This document shows, piece by piece, positions 1 to 10,559 of a stretch of 64,000 bases of DNA; within the stretch, counting starts at the first letter, position 1; every line of letters begins with the position of its first letter. The notes beneath the pieces were generated by a model. The model saw only the letters and a program-made list of their open reading frames with translations. It was not told the DNA's origin and searched no databases. A program made the position numbers and the translations under genes. Source of the DNA: Hydractinia symbiolongicarpus (Eukaryota; Cnidaria; Hydrozoa; Anthoathecata; Hydractiniidae); NCBI RefSeq assembly GCF_029227915.1, contig NC_079883.1:26474001-26538000 (forward strand), written 5' to 3'.

Positions 1-985
1 GTTCCAAATAAACCTAAGTGTACATACATACCAACTGTTCATGAAAATATCATCTCCAGGCTCAAGATCAGACAACGATTCAACATCTGATATTCCTTGC
101 TAAAAAAATGCAAATGATTTGTACAGCTCTGATGACAAAAGAGTCAGTCTTTCTGAGAGATTGACAAAGATCGCTTTAGCTTCAAACTGGCAGCCATTTC
201 TAGTTATAATCATTAAAGGGATCCCAAAGTATTTTTACAAGTTGAATTCATCTGATTAAAAAGAAAAACTTGATTAACATTAAGCAAATATTTTCCTGTA
301 AAAGTTGATTAAACCATTTTGAAATTTTAAATTCCTTTCTGGCTTGGCCGCCGTTACAACCTTCTTCTCCCCTAAAATACCTTTATAGAAGCAACTGATA
401 TACCTGTTGTTGTTCCAGCATATCTGTTATCAAGGGTTGTTTCCTTACACTTTCAAATGGTATTTCACAACTGGGTCTTAGCCATATGATCTTTTGAGAA
501 AATAATCTGGAAATTCTGGCTCCATCAAGCATTTGCCTCTCATTGAGGCATGGTAATTGCAGAGAATTACCCACTGCCAATAATATTGTGACACTAAAAT
601 AAAAAATAGTACATTCAATAGCACCCTGCCTGCCTGGTCTTTAGCATGATTCTTCCAAAAAAGACAAATATATAACTGGTGTGTGTACCTGATGCTCCAA
701 AGTGTCAAACTGTCAGAAGAGCAAGAGAAAGAGGGCAAGAAGGTTTATTACAACTCCACAGGACATTTTTACAACAATATGCAAAGCTCTATACTTACTT
801 TGGATCGTCTAACAGGTCAAGTTTAGCCTTGAATGAGGATTTCAAAAATTCATGAACTTCACGTTCATCCCAACTTTTATCAAGCTCCAATTCACTACGA
901 ATAAAACCTTGCTCCATAAGTAATGCTTTTCTCTCACCTCGAATAATTTTCGTTTCGTTATTATCGGGTAGTAATACCACTTCTT
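1..985 (-). pseudogene. Inverted partial copy of the outer-element HECT gene (exons 1-4)
   Basis: This stretch is the reverse complement of 11011-11995 and looks identical over its length; coordinates in the two copies sum to 11996. It carries the 3' part of exon 1 (985-799) and exons 2 (709-689), 3 (593-404) and 4 (99-32) of the HECT-ligase gene described at 10560-13718, introns included. The match stops abruptly at 985, inside exon 1, with no transposon end there. The other side is cut by the window edge. It is either a recent inverted duplicate or second copy of the transposon, or an assembly artefact. Without the HECT exons it cannot encode a ligase. Confidence 0.8.
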
Positions 986-1062
986 AACGATTTCTGATTC
1001 CCCGTGGAGAGTCCACTGTATATATAATACAAATATTCTGCAAACATCAGGATTACGATTAT

Positions 1063-1337
1063 GAGATAACAAGACAGCAAGCTGTGATGATGGAACTGGT
1101 CTCTAACGACCCTTGAAGTTAAAATTGTAGAGGTTACACCCTCTAAAGATCAAAACGCAGTGAAAGATCTCCCTTTTTGCAAGAATAGTCTGTAGATTCA
1201 GAACTCACGGTAGTTTACCTTTGGTCAACCTTTAACGTGAAAGACGAAACTAGTCAGCTTGCAACTTAATGGAAAAGGTGGGTAAAAATACTGCGAATAT
1301 TAAGGACAAAAATCGAAAAAGGCACTCCTTTTACGTT
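1063..1337 (-). repeat. 3' UTR and 3' end of RLE LINE copy 1
   Basis: Read on the minus strand after the stop at 1338, this segment has the conserved 3' modules of the family: AAAAAGGGAGAT, then a hairpin TAGAGGGTGTAACCTCTA, then CAGCTTGCTGT and the terminal GTTATCTCATAATC. The same order follows the stop codons of other copies (62266-63025 and 47996-47195), so it is read as the element's own 3' UTR. The segment 986-1062 between it and the inverted HECT copy shows nothing recognisable. Confidence 0.65.
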
Positions 1338-2407
1338 TTATGAGATGAGGAGGACAAAATTTATACAAAACTTTAAAAGGAACTGAACCTGCTGAAACTC
1401 AATACACGTACGCTCTAGAAGAATGTCCTTAAAGCTAGTGGTCAAAGTTACTTGTGACTTGGATGATTTCTTTGAAACAGTTTGTATAAATTGAGCGGTA
1501 TGCTGTGGATCCCTACCAGGATGAATCCAAGACAAAGAATCTCGAGATAGCCAGATGTAAAACAACGATCGCATAAATGACTCAGTAAGAGATTTCAGAG
1601 TGGAACGCACAGACATTTTAGAAAAGCCGAGGCGACGGAGGCAGATTCTAACTGTTTCGGAACAAAATCCTCTAGCTCCTACTTCAACAGCAAAGAAATG
1701 CACAGATTAATTGTTTAATCTCATGACGGAACAAAGTGACGAGTGTTTATCAACCTTAACTCCATGCCAAGTCTCCATGTTCTCTTCGCATGAGCAAATT
1801 AATTCAAGGATAATTACAGTTTTGGTCATGGCAGAAGTTAAAGGTGTGTCCGGACGAAGTTGAGTTACAGCAAGATAAGGTGGTACTATTAAGGTTGAAT
1901 CTAAGTCTGACAATAATCTCCAATCAGAGGCCAGGTGAAGGATACCTTGAATTTTTGAACGCCTTTTGGTGGGAAGACGTTTACCAGCTCGAACAGAGGA
2001 TATTTTATGACATCTAGATGGTTTTGCTGGCTCATAATCGGATAAGAACTTCTGAATGGCTGTCACTAACACACGTAGAACAATATCGTGGCGGTACGTG
2101 AATCTACCTTGTGAAAGGGCTAATTTACAAGCGCCTAAAATGTGGGACACGTTAAAAGAGGGTTTTTTACATAGGGTGCAAGAAGGAAGCGTGTCATAGG
2201 TTGCGCCGATGCAAAACGAAGGTAAACATTGTGGCAGAGACAGTAGGTTCTTCCAAGAAAGATCGTATTTAATAAACGAGCACCATTTAGTCCAGTTACC
2301 TTGAACATGAAGCTGAACGGCTCAAGCATAATAGATGTCTTCCTCACTGTCCTGCACAACATCTGATACAAGTTTGCGGTAAGAATGGGTACCAATTGCT
2401 GGGACAC
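1338..2407 (-). pseudogene. RLE LINE copy 1, C-terminal zinc knuckle and restriction-like endonuclease
   Basis: The minus-strand frames read, in order: a cysteine-rich stretch with HILGACK (half of a CCHC knuckle), GRFTYRHD, the RLE core with RPDTP and then VIILELICSCEEN and a downstream WHGVK lysine, and finally the tail AVEVGARGFC. The D..E..K spacing is the PD-(D/E)XK pattern of R2/NeSL-type LINEs, which nick the target site before reverse transcription. Frames change near 1705 and 2150, so it is not translatable as one chain. The frame ends at 1338 after about 65 residues that show no protease motif. Unlike the copies at 41-49 kb and 61 kb, this copy therefore lacks the USP domain. Confidence 0.8.
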
Positions 2408-3551
2408 TCTTATGGCTTCTGGTAAGCCATAAGAGTGTCAAGCCTACTCTACCAAACTGTTGGAAACCAAGTATTTTCTTGAACTCAAGTTGACTCTCTG
2501 CTGATTTTACTGTTTGATCTACCTTCCAGTGTCCAGCCTTTAAGTCTGCAGGAGAGTCTGACACTAGAAGATCAGCCGAATCTCGGAGGAGAAGATGACC
2601 GCTGATCTTAGCAGATTTTAGTATAGAGGATAGACTTTTTAAAGGTAACGGGCATGGCGATGAAGCGGAATACAAACTTATGTTAGAAATAGAGTGATGG
2701 AGTCTCAGCCACTTTCTTATGAAGAAAGAAAACTTTTGTTCTAGTGAAACAATACGAGATATCGGAACTTCGTAAATTAAAAAAGGCCATCGTATTCGGG
2801 GTATTAGAAGATAATGCAAAAACCACACTTTGTGAATGCCTCTATGGGAAGACTTATCTATGAGTTTGACTTGCTCTACAGCGTTAACAATAACCTGTTG
2901 GACAACAGCTGAATCTGACAATGTTGAATTTATCGTCCGGCCAAGAAACTTAACTGGTTTTGCGTGAATAGATGGGATTGGTTCTTGCAGGACACAAAAA
3001 GGAGACTGGTCTAAAACTTTTCCATTAGCTATAACAATGCTTCGTGATTTTGAAGGTCTAAAGCCCATTCCAGCCCAATGAAGGGCTGTTAAACAACGAT
3101 CCAACAAGTTTTGAGTTTGAGGGACACTTGAAGACATTAAAAATATGTCATCCATAAAGGCCTTAACCGGAGGATGGTCTGAATCGCTAGGCGGAACACA
3201 ACTTTTTAACTCTTCTTCGGCGCACACATATGCAATGATTACATTTATAGATGCCAAAAATAGTATGATTTATAATGTACATCCAATAAAATACATCTAA
3301 AGTGTTGGTGCCAGCTGGATGAGGCTGTAAAAGAGAATGACTTGCTCCAGAGGCTGCCATAGTAGGCGTTAATAAGCCTTATCCAAGACTCTGAAACACC
3401 ATAGCGACGAAGGGCCATGAAAATGAGTTTATGCGGTAAGGTGGGATACGCATTCCCCACATCAAGCCATATTGCAGATAGTGCATTTTTTCTAGACTTG
3501 GCGTTTCTCAGAGCAGCCCAGACAAGAGACATATGCTTCCAGCAACCAGGA
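2322..3551 (-). pseudogene. RLE LINE copy 1, reverse transcriptase palm and thumb
   Basis: From 3551 downwards the minus strand encodes an RT segment with AIWLDVGNAYPTLPHKL (RT motif A, D present) and then AFMDDIFL at about 3146-3163 (the catalytic xxDD box). GMGFRPSKS and VKFLGRTI follow (motifs D/E and thumb). The chain continues with about 200 residues of the RT-to-knuckle linker typical of R2-like elements. A frameshift near 3250 separates motif A from motif C. Upstream, the same gene is interrupted by a 3'-end insertion (3552-3895) and resumes at 3896. RT activity is improbable in this copy. Confidence 0.8.
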
Positions 3552-3895
3552 ATGATTGTGAGATAACAAAACAGCAAGCTGTAATGATGGAAATAGTCTA
3601 CTGACTTTTTTTGAATTGTAGAGGTTACACCTTCTAGAGATCTATTTTTAGTGCAAGATCTCCCTTTTTACAAGGATAGTCTGCAGAATCAAGGTAATTG
3701 AACTAAAGACCCTCTATAAACATTACATCACAAACACCTACTGACAGTTACAAGTTCTACAAAAGAGCAGACAAACACCCATGCGCCAGGACTTGTGAAC
3801 CTGGCCGTAGCTTTCCACATGTGTTACGGGATCCCAACACCCAGCCTTACACAGGTGATTGACGCTTGGGACCAGCCCTATGTCAGGACCAGCCC
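3552..3895 (-). repeat. 5'-truncated RLE LINE 3' end inserted in its own relative
   Basis: In minus sense this begins with the module AGGCTGGGTGTTGGGATCCC...CAGGTTCACAAGTCCTGG. It continues with AAAAAGGGAGAT, the TAGAAGGTGTAACCTCTA hairpin and CAGCTTGCTGTTTTGTTATC, ending at CTCACAATC. The order equals the 3' UTRs of the longer copies. The insert splits the RT gene of copy 1 in the same orientation: the protein runs out at NKSIQKG on one side and resumes at IPGCW on the other. This is what 5'-truncated target-primed insertion would leave. Confidence 0.7.
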
Positions 3896-5259
3896 ACATC
3901 CTTTTTGAATGGATTTGTTAATTAAGTGGTTTTTCTGGATGATGTGGTTTTCTAGGCGCTTTGACACAAGACTGAAAAAAAGTTTTCCTTCCACATTGAG
4001 GAGAGCTATTGGGCGAAAGTCCTTAATGGATGATGGAGATGGAGGCTTGTTTTTAGGATATAAACTTCTGAAGCGACCGTCCACTGAACAGGAATGTAGG
4101 AATTCTTTAAACAAGATTGGAAAAGGTTGAAAAGAAGGACGCAATTTGAGGACAATTCTTGTAAACAGTGTAAGGTATTTGGTTCAATCCGGGTGACGAT
4201 GCATTCCGCCGAGTATGAAGGATGGTTTGCAAGTCCTTGAAATTAAACTTGGAGGAATCAAATGCAGACGTGACGTTGGGAGCATTGAGCAAACCAGGAA
4301 GAGTCGAAAGCGGTATCTCATATAAGGGATCAACTAACACGGAAGATTTGTGGGCATCTAGGGATTCTTTAGGAACATTAAGCCTAATAGAGCATTTGGG
4401 ATCCAGCAGATCTTTACCAGCCTGATAAGGATTCTTACCAAATGCACGGTTTGCATTGCGGATCTTCCATCGCATTTTTCTGTTCCGTTCTCCCCGGCGT
4501 AATATTGTTAACTTTAATTTAACATTGCCTAGCGAAGTTTGTAAATGTTCCCTCTGCATTAAGTCCGACACGTTTTCCAGTTGTTGAGGAAGAGAATTTT
4601 TCTCTTTTACCAACGAGATGGACTGTAAGGCACGTCTGTTTAAACCAGATGGGGCATGTATGGGTTGAGCCTTAAATCCAAAGAGAAGGGAAGCATGATG
4701 GTAAATTTTGGATTCCAGAATTTCCATTCTTTCTGACAAAGGGTGAGATCCTAACAGGTTGTGGAAAACAGCATTGTTGAGAGCGCTACACGCTCCTGTG
4801 TCAGTGGATTTTGGCCATGAAATTCGTTGTTTTCTATTTTCTTAAGCTTTTCAATTTCTGCTGGTTGCTGAGAAAGAACACTGTGGGTTTTATCCAGGTT
4901 AGCTTTCAGCAGCTTAGACTTTTCAGTGGAACCGGCAGCAAGAACATCTTGCAAAACAACTTTACACGGTTTTAAATTCCAGTTTTTCAAGGAAGTTTCA
5001 TTTGAAGACGCAATTTCAAAGGTGATCGGTGGTGAAGAGCGACTAATTATATTAAAATCGATATCCGAAGGGGTAGTCCTAATACGGTCGGGGTCAATAA
5101 CATTTGGAAAATCATGGTTAAAAAGATTTGGATTTTTTGTAGACCAAAATAAATCCCAGGGGCCGGCCTAAGCTTGGTGGGTGCGACAGATAACAATTGG
5201 GTTGGGGCTGCCAACTTTAGTGCGGGCTCAGCAGGCATGTTTTTCATGCCATCCAACAA
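3896..5259 (-). pseudogene. RLE LINE copy 1, N-terminal region and RT fingers
   Basis: The minus frames give a charged N-terminal region (4751-5259), then a segment with GKNPYQAGKDLLDPK, then the RT fingers: SSPGLNQIPYTVYK followed by DFRPIALLNVEGKLFFSLV and RLENHI. The last is the motif 1/2 signature of LINE reverse transcriptases. At least two frame breaks (near 4740 and 4140) and a stop after 4751 make it a pseudogene. The AGKDLL segment is shared with the element at 60.4-60.9 kb, and the preceding region resembles the open frame at 63.3-64 kb, which ties all of them to one family. No clear 5' end was found; homology fades near 5260. Confidence 0.7.
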
Positions 5260-5559
5260 CTCAACCTTTTGACCCCTTGCGTGTAAGTACTACCTGTCTA
5301 TTGCTGAATACTTCACTTATAACTGGTAACTGTCAGAGAGTGATGTTTAAAGTAACACAAATGCATGCGAGACAAACAGCACAAACATACACACACACAA
5401 ACGTACACACACAAAAACAAACACAAACAAAAAACAAAAAGAGAACTAGTCTTTCCCAGTGTCTATCTGTCTTTCCAGATTGTCATTTTCCCTCCTTTCA
5501 GAAGGCTAGCATAAGAATGAAAATTACAAAGTGCACGCACAATGATAAACTCGACCAGT
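5260..5559. other. Non-coding stretch with ACACAC-rich low complexity
   Basis: There is an (ACACAC/AAAC)n run at about 5385-5440. No coding signal is supported; the plus-strand frame here is low-complexity translation. Confidence 0.5.
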
Positions 5560-5945
5560 TAAGTCTTAAAATTTAAATTCTAGAGGTTTTGCTCCTCTAA
5601 AAAATATGCTCATATAAAGGAAAACAATTCTTCCTTTTTCCAAGGAGGTAATTGCACAAAAATTAAACAAACAGAGAGAGTAGGACAGGACTTCTGTAAA
5701 GGGTACAAGGGTTTCGACTCATATTCCTGAATCAAAGTACCCGAAATGTCTAGCTGAGTCACCTCAAAAGAGGTATGCGAACAGTCTTTAGCAGGAACTA
5801 GACATTTCTTTCATCCATAACTTTTTATCTGTCCTACTCTGTACAATCTTGTGTGACTGGTGTAAGAAGTGGAGTCGTCACTCTCCAAAGATAAGACCAG
5901 TGCAGTCAAACCCCCTTGCTGACATAATTTCTATCTTGTTTTTGT
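5560..5945 (-). repeat. RLE LINE 3'-end module set, subfamily 2
   Basis: In minus sense it shows TTGACTGCACTGGTCTTATC, then GTCTAGTTCCTGC and GAGGTGACTCAGCTAGACAT, then GGAAAAAGGAAGAAT and an AGAGGAGC...CCTCTAGA stem. The same blocks recur at 39800-40270, 53935-54300 and 61327-61715, where they share the 3' UTR order of the family. This copy is diverged and lacks a clean terminus. Confidence 0.6.
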
Positions 5946-6419
5946 TTTTTAAATTATGTACGCTTTAGTCAATTATTAAGGAATACAGAATTAGGTTTTT
6001 TTTTAACAAGATAAAAACAATTTTTGCTAACCACGACCAACAGACAACAGCAAGTTACAAATACTAGAATCGTTATAGAATCCAGTCCTTATTTCGTTAC
6101 AGAATCCACAGATTCATAACTTGTATCGGATTATCAATTTATTATTGACTGATTAATTGATTTGTTCATCATTCATTAATTCATGCATTCATTCGGGTAT
6201 GGGATATTCAAGAATCTCTAGCGCATCCTGCTGGGTGAACGGATTGCAAGCGATACCTCTTGCAGAAGAATACTTACATAAATTTTACCTATCGCCATAT
6301 CAGAATCATTTGCGGAGATGGCTGTTGCGACTGGGGGTAACACATAATAACATTGTAAAATAGAATTAATGTAACAAGTGTTGCCTAAATTTAGCAAGCC
6401 GCTGTTGTTGTCTAATGTT
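5946..6419. other. No gene recognised
   Basis: AT-rich, with one short plus-strand frame (6157-6363) that has no recognisable motif. Its position between two LINE remnants suggests spacer or an unknown repeat. Confidence 0.4.
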
Positions 6420-8500
6420 TCTTGTGTAGGGAAGCTAGGGCAGCTTTTTGTTAAAAATTTAGGCTTCGAAGTGATTGTAAAGCTAGTGGTCGTACATGCT
6501 TTATTTTGTGATCTAGATGGTCTCTTTCAAACGATTGGTGTTAATTGAGTTATGTTCTTGCGATCTTTATCAGGATGAACCGAAGTTAAAGAATCTCTAG
6601 ATAGCCAGATGTAAAAAGATGATATCATAGAAGATTAAGTAAGAGATTTCAGAGTGGAACGCACTGACATGTAAGAAAAGCCAAGTCGACGGAGGCAGAC
6701 TCTAACTGTTTCGGAACAAAATTCCCTGTGTCGTACCACAACAGCAAAGAAATAGAGAGAACAATTGTTTGATTTCCTGACGACAACCTTACCTCCATGG
6801 ATTTATTGCGACATAAGGTGGTACTCTATTGTTGAATCAAAGTCTAACAGTACTCTCCACTCACACGCCTAAACAGGTATTCTTTGAATTTTTGAAGGTG
6901 TTTTGGTCGGAAGACGAAAAAAGGATATTCTGTGACATCTAGATGGTTTTGCTGACACATTATAGGATAATAACTTCTCTAAGGCTATCACGAACACACG
7001 CAGGTATTTACCTTGTAAAAGGGCTAATTTGCAGGCACATAAAATGTTAGACACGTTACAAGAATGCTTTTTACATAGGGTGCAACTTTTGCCCTTTTAA
7101 GAAGGAAGCATGTCATAAGTTGCGCCAACGCAGAACGAAGTTAAAATGTGCAGCCAAGACAGTAGGTTCTTTCAAAGGAGATCTATTTAATAGCATGCCC
7201 TACCAGACCTGTGGGAACCAAGTATTTTCTTAATCTGGAGTTGACTCGCTGCTGATTTACCTGTTTGGTCTACCTTCCAGTGTCCAGTTTTCAATTCTGA
7301 CATTAGAGGGTCAGCCGAATCTAGCAGGAGAAGATGACCACTGGTCTTTGCAGATTTTAATACAGAGGAGATGCTTTTTAAAGGTAGAGGACATGATGGA
7401 ATACAAACTTATATTAGAGATGTAGTCTCAACTACTTTCTTATAAAAAAAGAAAGTTTTTGCTCTAGTAAAACAATAATGCCCCTATACGAATATTTGTC
7501 TATGATTTTGGCTTGCTGTACGGCATTAGCAATAATTTGTTGAACAACAGCCAAAACCGACAATAACGAATATATTGTCCGGCCAAGAAACCTTACTGGA
7601 TTTGCATGAATTGACAAGATGGGTTCTTGCAAGAAACAAAAAGGAGATTGATCTAGGACCTTGCCATAAGATATAACAATGCTTCGTGATTTTTAAGGTT
7701 TAAAGTAAATTCCAGCCCAATGAAAGGCTGTTACGCAACGGCCTAACAAAATGAAAAAGTTTACAATACGGCAAGCTTTACTCAAGTGTCTTGTCTACAG
7801 GGACGGTGGTTGTCAAAATTGGGGTTAGGCTCCCAGAAAACGGTGCTGAATACACTTTTTTGCTTCTTACAAGCATAAGTACCGTGCACTTGTAAATATA
7901 AATATTCTTTGAAAAATCTTAAACAAACAAAACAATCCTTCCATCACAAACAATACGACAGAAAACAGAGCTAACAAAAGATCGAACAAAAATGTAAAAA
8001 TGTATATGTCAAAAATATATAAATATAGAAAAAAGTTAAATAAAGCCCTCCTGTGCGCCAGAATTTGTGACACTAGCTGTAGCTTTCCGCATGTGTTACA
8101 TGGCCTCAACACTCAGACTTACACAGGCGGTTGACGGGACATGTCTATCCTGATATTTTGACCAAGGACAGCAGGGTTGTCAAGCCTGAAAACCAAGTTA
8201 GTAAACTTGGTTCTGAGTTTGAGGGACACTTGAAGACATTATGAAAAGTCCTCCATAAATGCCTTAACCAGAGGAGTCTCGGAAAAAGTGGGTGTATGAT
8301 CTGAATCGCTAGGCGAAGTTCAATTTTTTATCTTTCAACTTTTCCCGACGGAAACGTACTTAATGATGATATTTATGGCTGTCAAAGACAGTATAATTGA
8401 TAACGTACATCCAATAAAAATATCTTTGAAGTGGTGGTGACAGTTGGATGAATCTGCAAGAGAAAATGACTTTCTTCAAAGTTGTTTCACACAAATGTGC
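6420..8500 (-). pseudogene. RLE LINE copy 2, heavily decayed
   Basis: This is a second minus-strand copy of the element at 1338-5259. The VEVGA/LGF tail region lies at 6620-6760, and the knuckle region (ILCACKLALLQGK) and basic linker at 6860-7060. The RT-linker match to 2450-3100 is at 7200-7740, and the RT palm match to 3110-3350 at 8206-8500. Deletions and frame breaks are frequent: no frame exceeds about 65 residues, and parts of the RLE core are missing. A subfamily 3 3'-end insertion at 7752-8205 splits it. No USP sequence is present, as in copy 1. Confidence 0.65.
7752..8205 (-). repeat. 5'-truncated RLE LINE 3' end, subfamily 3
   Basis: The block with ACGGTGGTTGTCAAAA and GGCTCCCAGAA is followed (plus orientation) by the common module GCGCCAGAATTTGTGAC...TTACACAGG and CAGCAGGGTTGTCAAGCCTG. 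A closely related copy is at 41735-42480. It interrupts the RT region of copy 2; homology to copy 1 resumes just after it at 8206. Confidence 0.6.
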
Positions 8501-10232
8501 TAGCAAAATTAAGGAATGATAAAATAGGTGAAATTCACCGAACTAACAAAAACATTTTGTAAATTGCATCTAATTATGACACAGTTGGAAAATTTGTATG
8601 TTATATTCCGAGAGGAGGGAGGGTATAGTTTGTCACGACGTAATTATGAGCACCTTGGAAAAGCAAATAAAAAGTTTGTTGCAAAGGGAAAACAATAAAA
8701 CTGGTCTGAACTTGTGTTTTTTCATTAAACGTGCCACAGAGGAATTCTTTAAAACCCAAACATCTCTAAAGTGAAAATATCAAGCTTTTAATAAATATAG
8801 ATGGAAGTAAATATATATAAAATATCAAGCACTTAAAACACAATAAATATTACGACATAAAAATTATTTACTACGATTCTTAAATTATCCATATGTTCAT
8901 ATATATTATAATGAAAACTTGTTTGTTTGTTACACTTGAAAGAAAAACTTAAATGCTTTCCTCCATAAATTATCTTTAACATTCTCACTAGCTATAGGGA
9001 ACTCTACAAACATTAAAAAAATATTCTCATCATCATTATTTAGCAAAAAAGCTGGAGCCTTCGTCACCACGACCCACGAATTACAGTATATTAAATTTAA
9101 GACGAATGACTTTTGTGTTTAAAGCGGCGTAATTACTCGTAGATTTAAGGTTTTTAAATAAAAGCTAAATCTTTATTAGTTTTGGATCCATTTTTATCAG
9201 CAATATGTAAACAACAAACTAAATTGAGGTAGCTTTGGACCCTTTTCACACATTATCACGCATCACGTTAAAAAGAGAATACGGTTATTTTTTTGTTGAC
9301 AGCTTTTAACTTAAAGTGAAACAACTGCATCCTGACGAACACATTTTTTTATATATAATCGTGAAACTCACGATGCATGGTGACACGATAGATCAGCATT
9401 ATTTCACCTTTGAGCACTAAGCACTAAGCATGATACACGATACACGATGTTAGGTTTTCCAATAGAGGTACTGTACGTTAAAGTCCATTCTTGTCACTCG
9501 TTATTACACACACCAGTTGAGAAATCTCAAGAGAATATTATGTTGGAAGAAGGTGATGGGGATGATGTGGTGGAAAATTATTTTTCTTCTTCAGACGTTT
9601 GACTAGTAAAGTTGTTTTAAATAATGTTTAAATTTATTTGAGTTTAACTGAGTCGAAAGTTTCTTTTTTGTCGAAAGGATTAGGTTTTGCGCCGACTATG
9701 AAATCTTTAGACAGGAAGAATTTGGTAGGCGTTTACGTCTAGGTGGTGGTTTTTGCAGAGCGGATTTCTGAGGGTCACGTGGTTATTAGAAACATCTCAT
9801 TAATAGCTAGGTTAATAAGAAAAGAATTGGAAAAGAAAATTAGGAATTGTAAAGGAACAAATTTTACACTAAACATTAATGAAAAGATAGATAAAGGATC
9901 TATAGCAGGTGTGCACAAAAAATCATCAGAGATACATTCACAAGCAATACACGACGTAGCAGGGGAACAATAAAAGTCAGCCTGGTCCACCGCGGTTAAT
10001 TCAATAAACGAATATTTAAGATGTGAATGTTGAACTACTTTCCCTTTTTATATATTTTGTTTTAGCTTTTTTTAAAATACAAAACTGTTTATTATTAAAT
10101 GACTATTAATTATTTTCCAGTTGCTCATGTTGAGTTTGTGTAAAGTTTAAATAGTCGAGATTTGTTTTTTGCTTCCACAATAGTGTTAATAATCTTTGCG
10201 TGAAATGTTTTAGTTAAGAACAAAATTTTTTG
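8501..10232. other. AT-rich flank of the nested transposon; no recognised gene
   Basis: Mostly AT-rich sequence without repeats shared elsewhere in the window. A 76-codon plus frame at 9743-9973 (LIRKELEKKIRNCKG, IHDVAGEQ) has ordinary amino-acid composition but matches no family I know. It could be an exon or chance. The six bases 10233-10238 (TGCATG) are the left target-site copy of the outer transposon. Confidence 0.4.
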
Positions 10233-10238
10233 TGCATG

Positions 10239-10500
10239 TATGCCCTGCCAAAGTGGACAAAAGTCAAAATAAAGTCAGAATCCATATATAAAATTAAATT
10301 CTTATAAATAAAGTCAAAATCTATATGTAAAGTCGAATTCTTATATATAAGGTCAAAATTATATATATACATTCCCATACATATACATTATATATATATA
10401 CATTCCCGAAATTATATATTTTATCGCAAAACACATATATATAAGTTCAAAAAAAGTTTTATATATAAAGTGTCACTCACGAAAATAAAATTATATAACT
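10239..10500 (+). repeat. Left terminal region of the outer transposon
   Basis: After the terminal TATGCCCTGCCAAAG and TGGACAAAAGTC come irregular repeats built on AAAGTCAAAAT and TATATA. The right arm (22373-22637 continuing at 28630-28706) has the same GACTTTATATA units in inverse orientation. These are subterminal repeats, probably integrase-binding, but the AT richness blurs the exact inner limit. Confidence 0.6.
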
Positions 10501-10559
10501 ATGGACAGCCCTTCAAAGATTAAACCTCAAAGAAAAAACGTGCTTAGAAGAAAAAGAAG

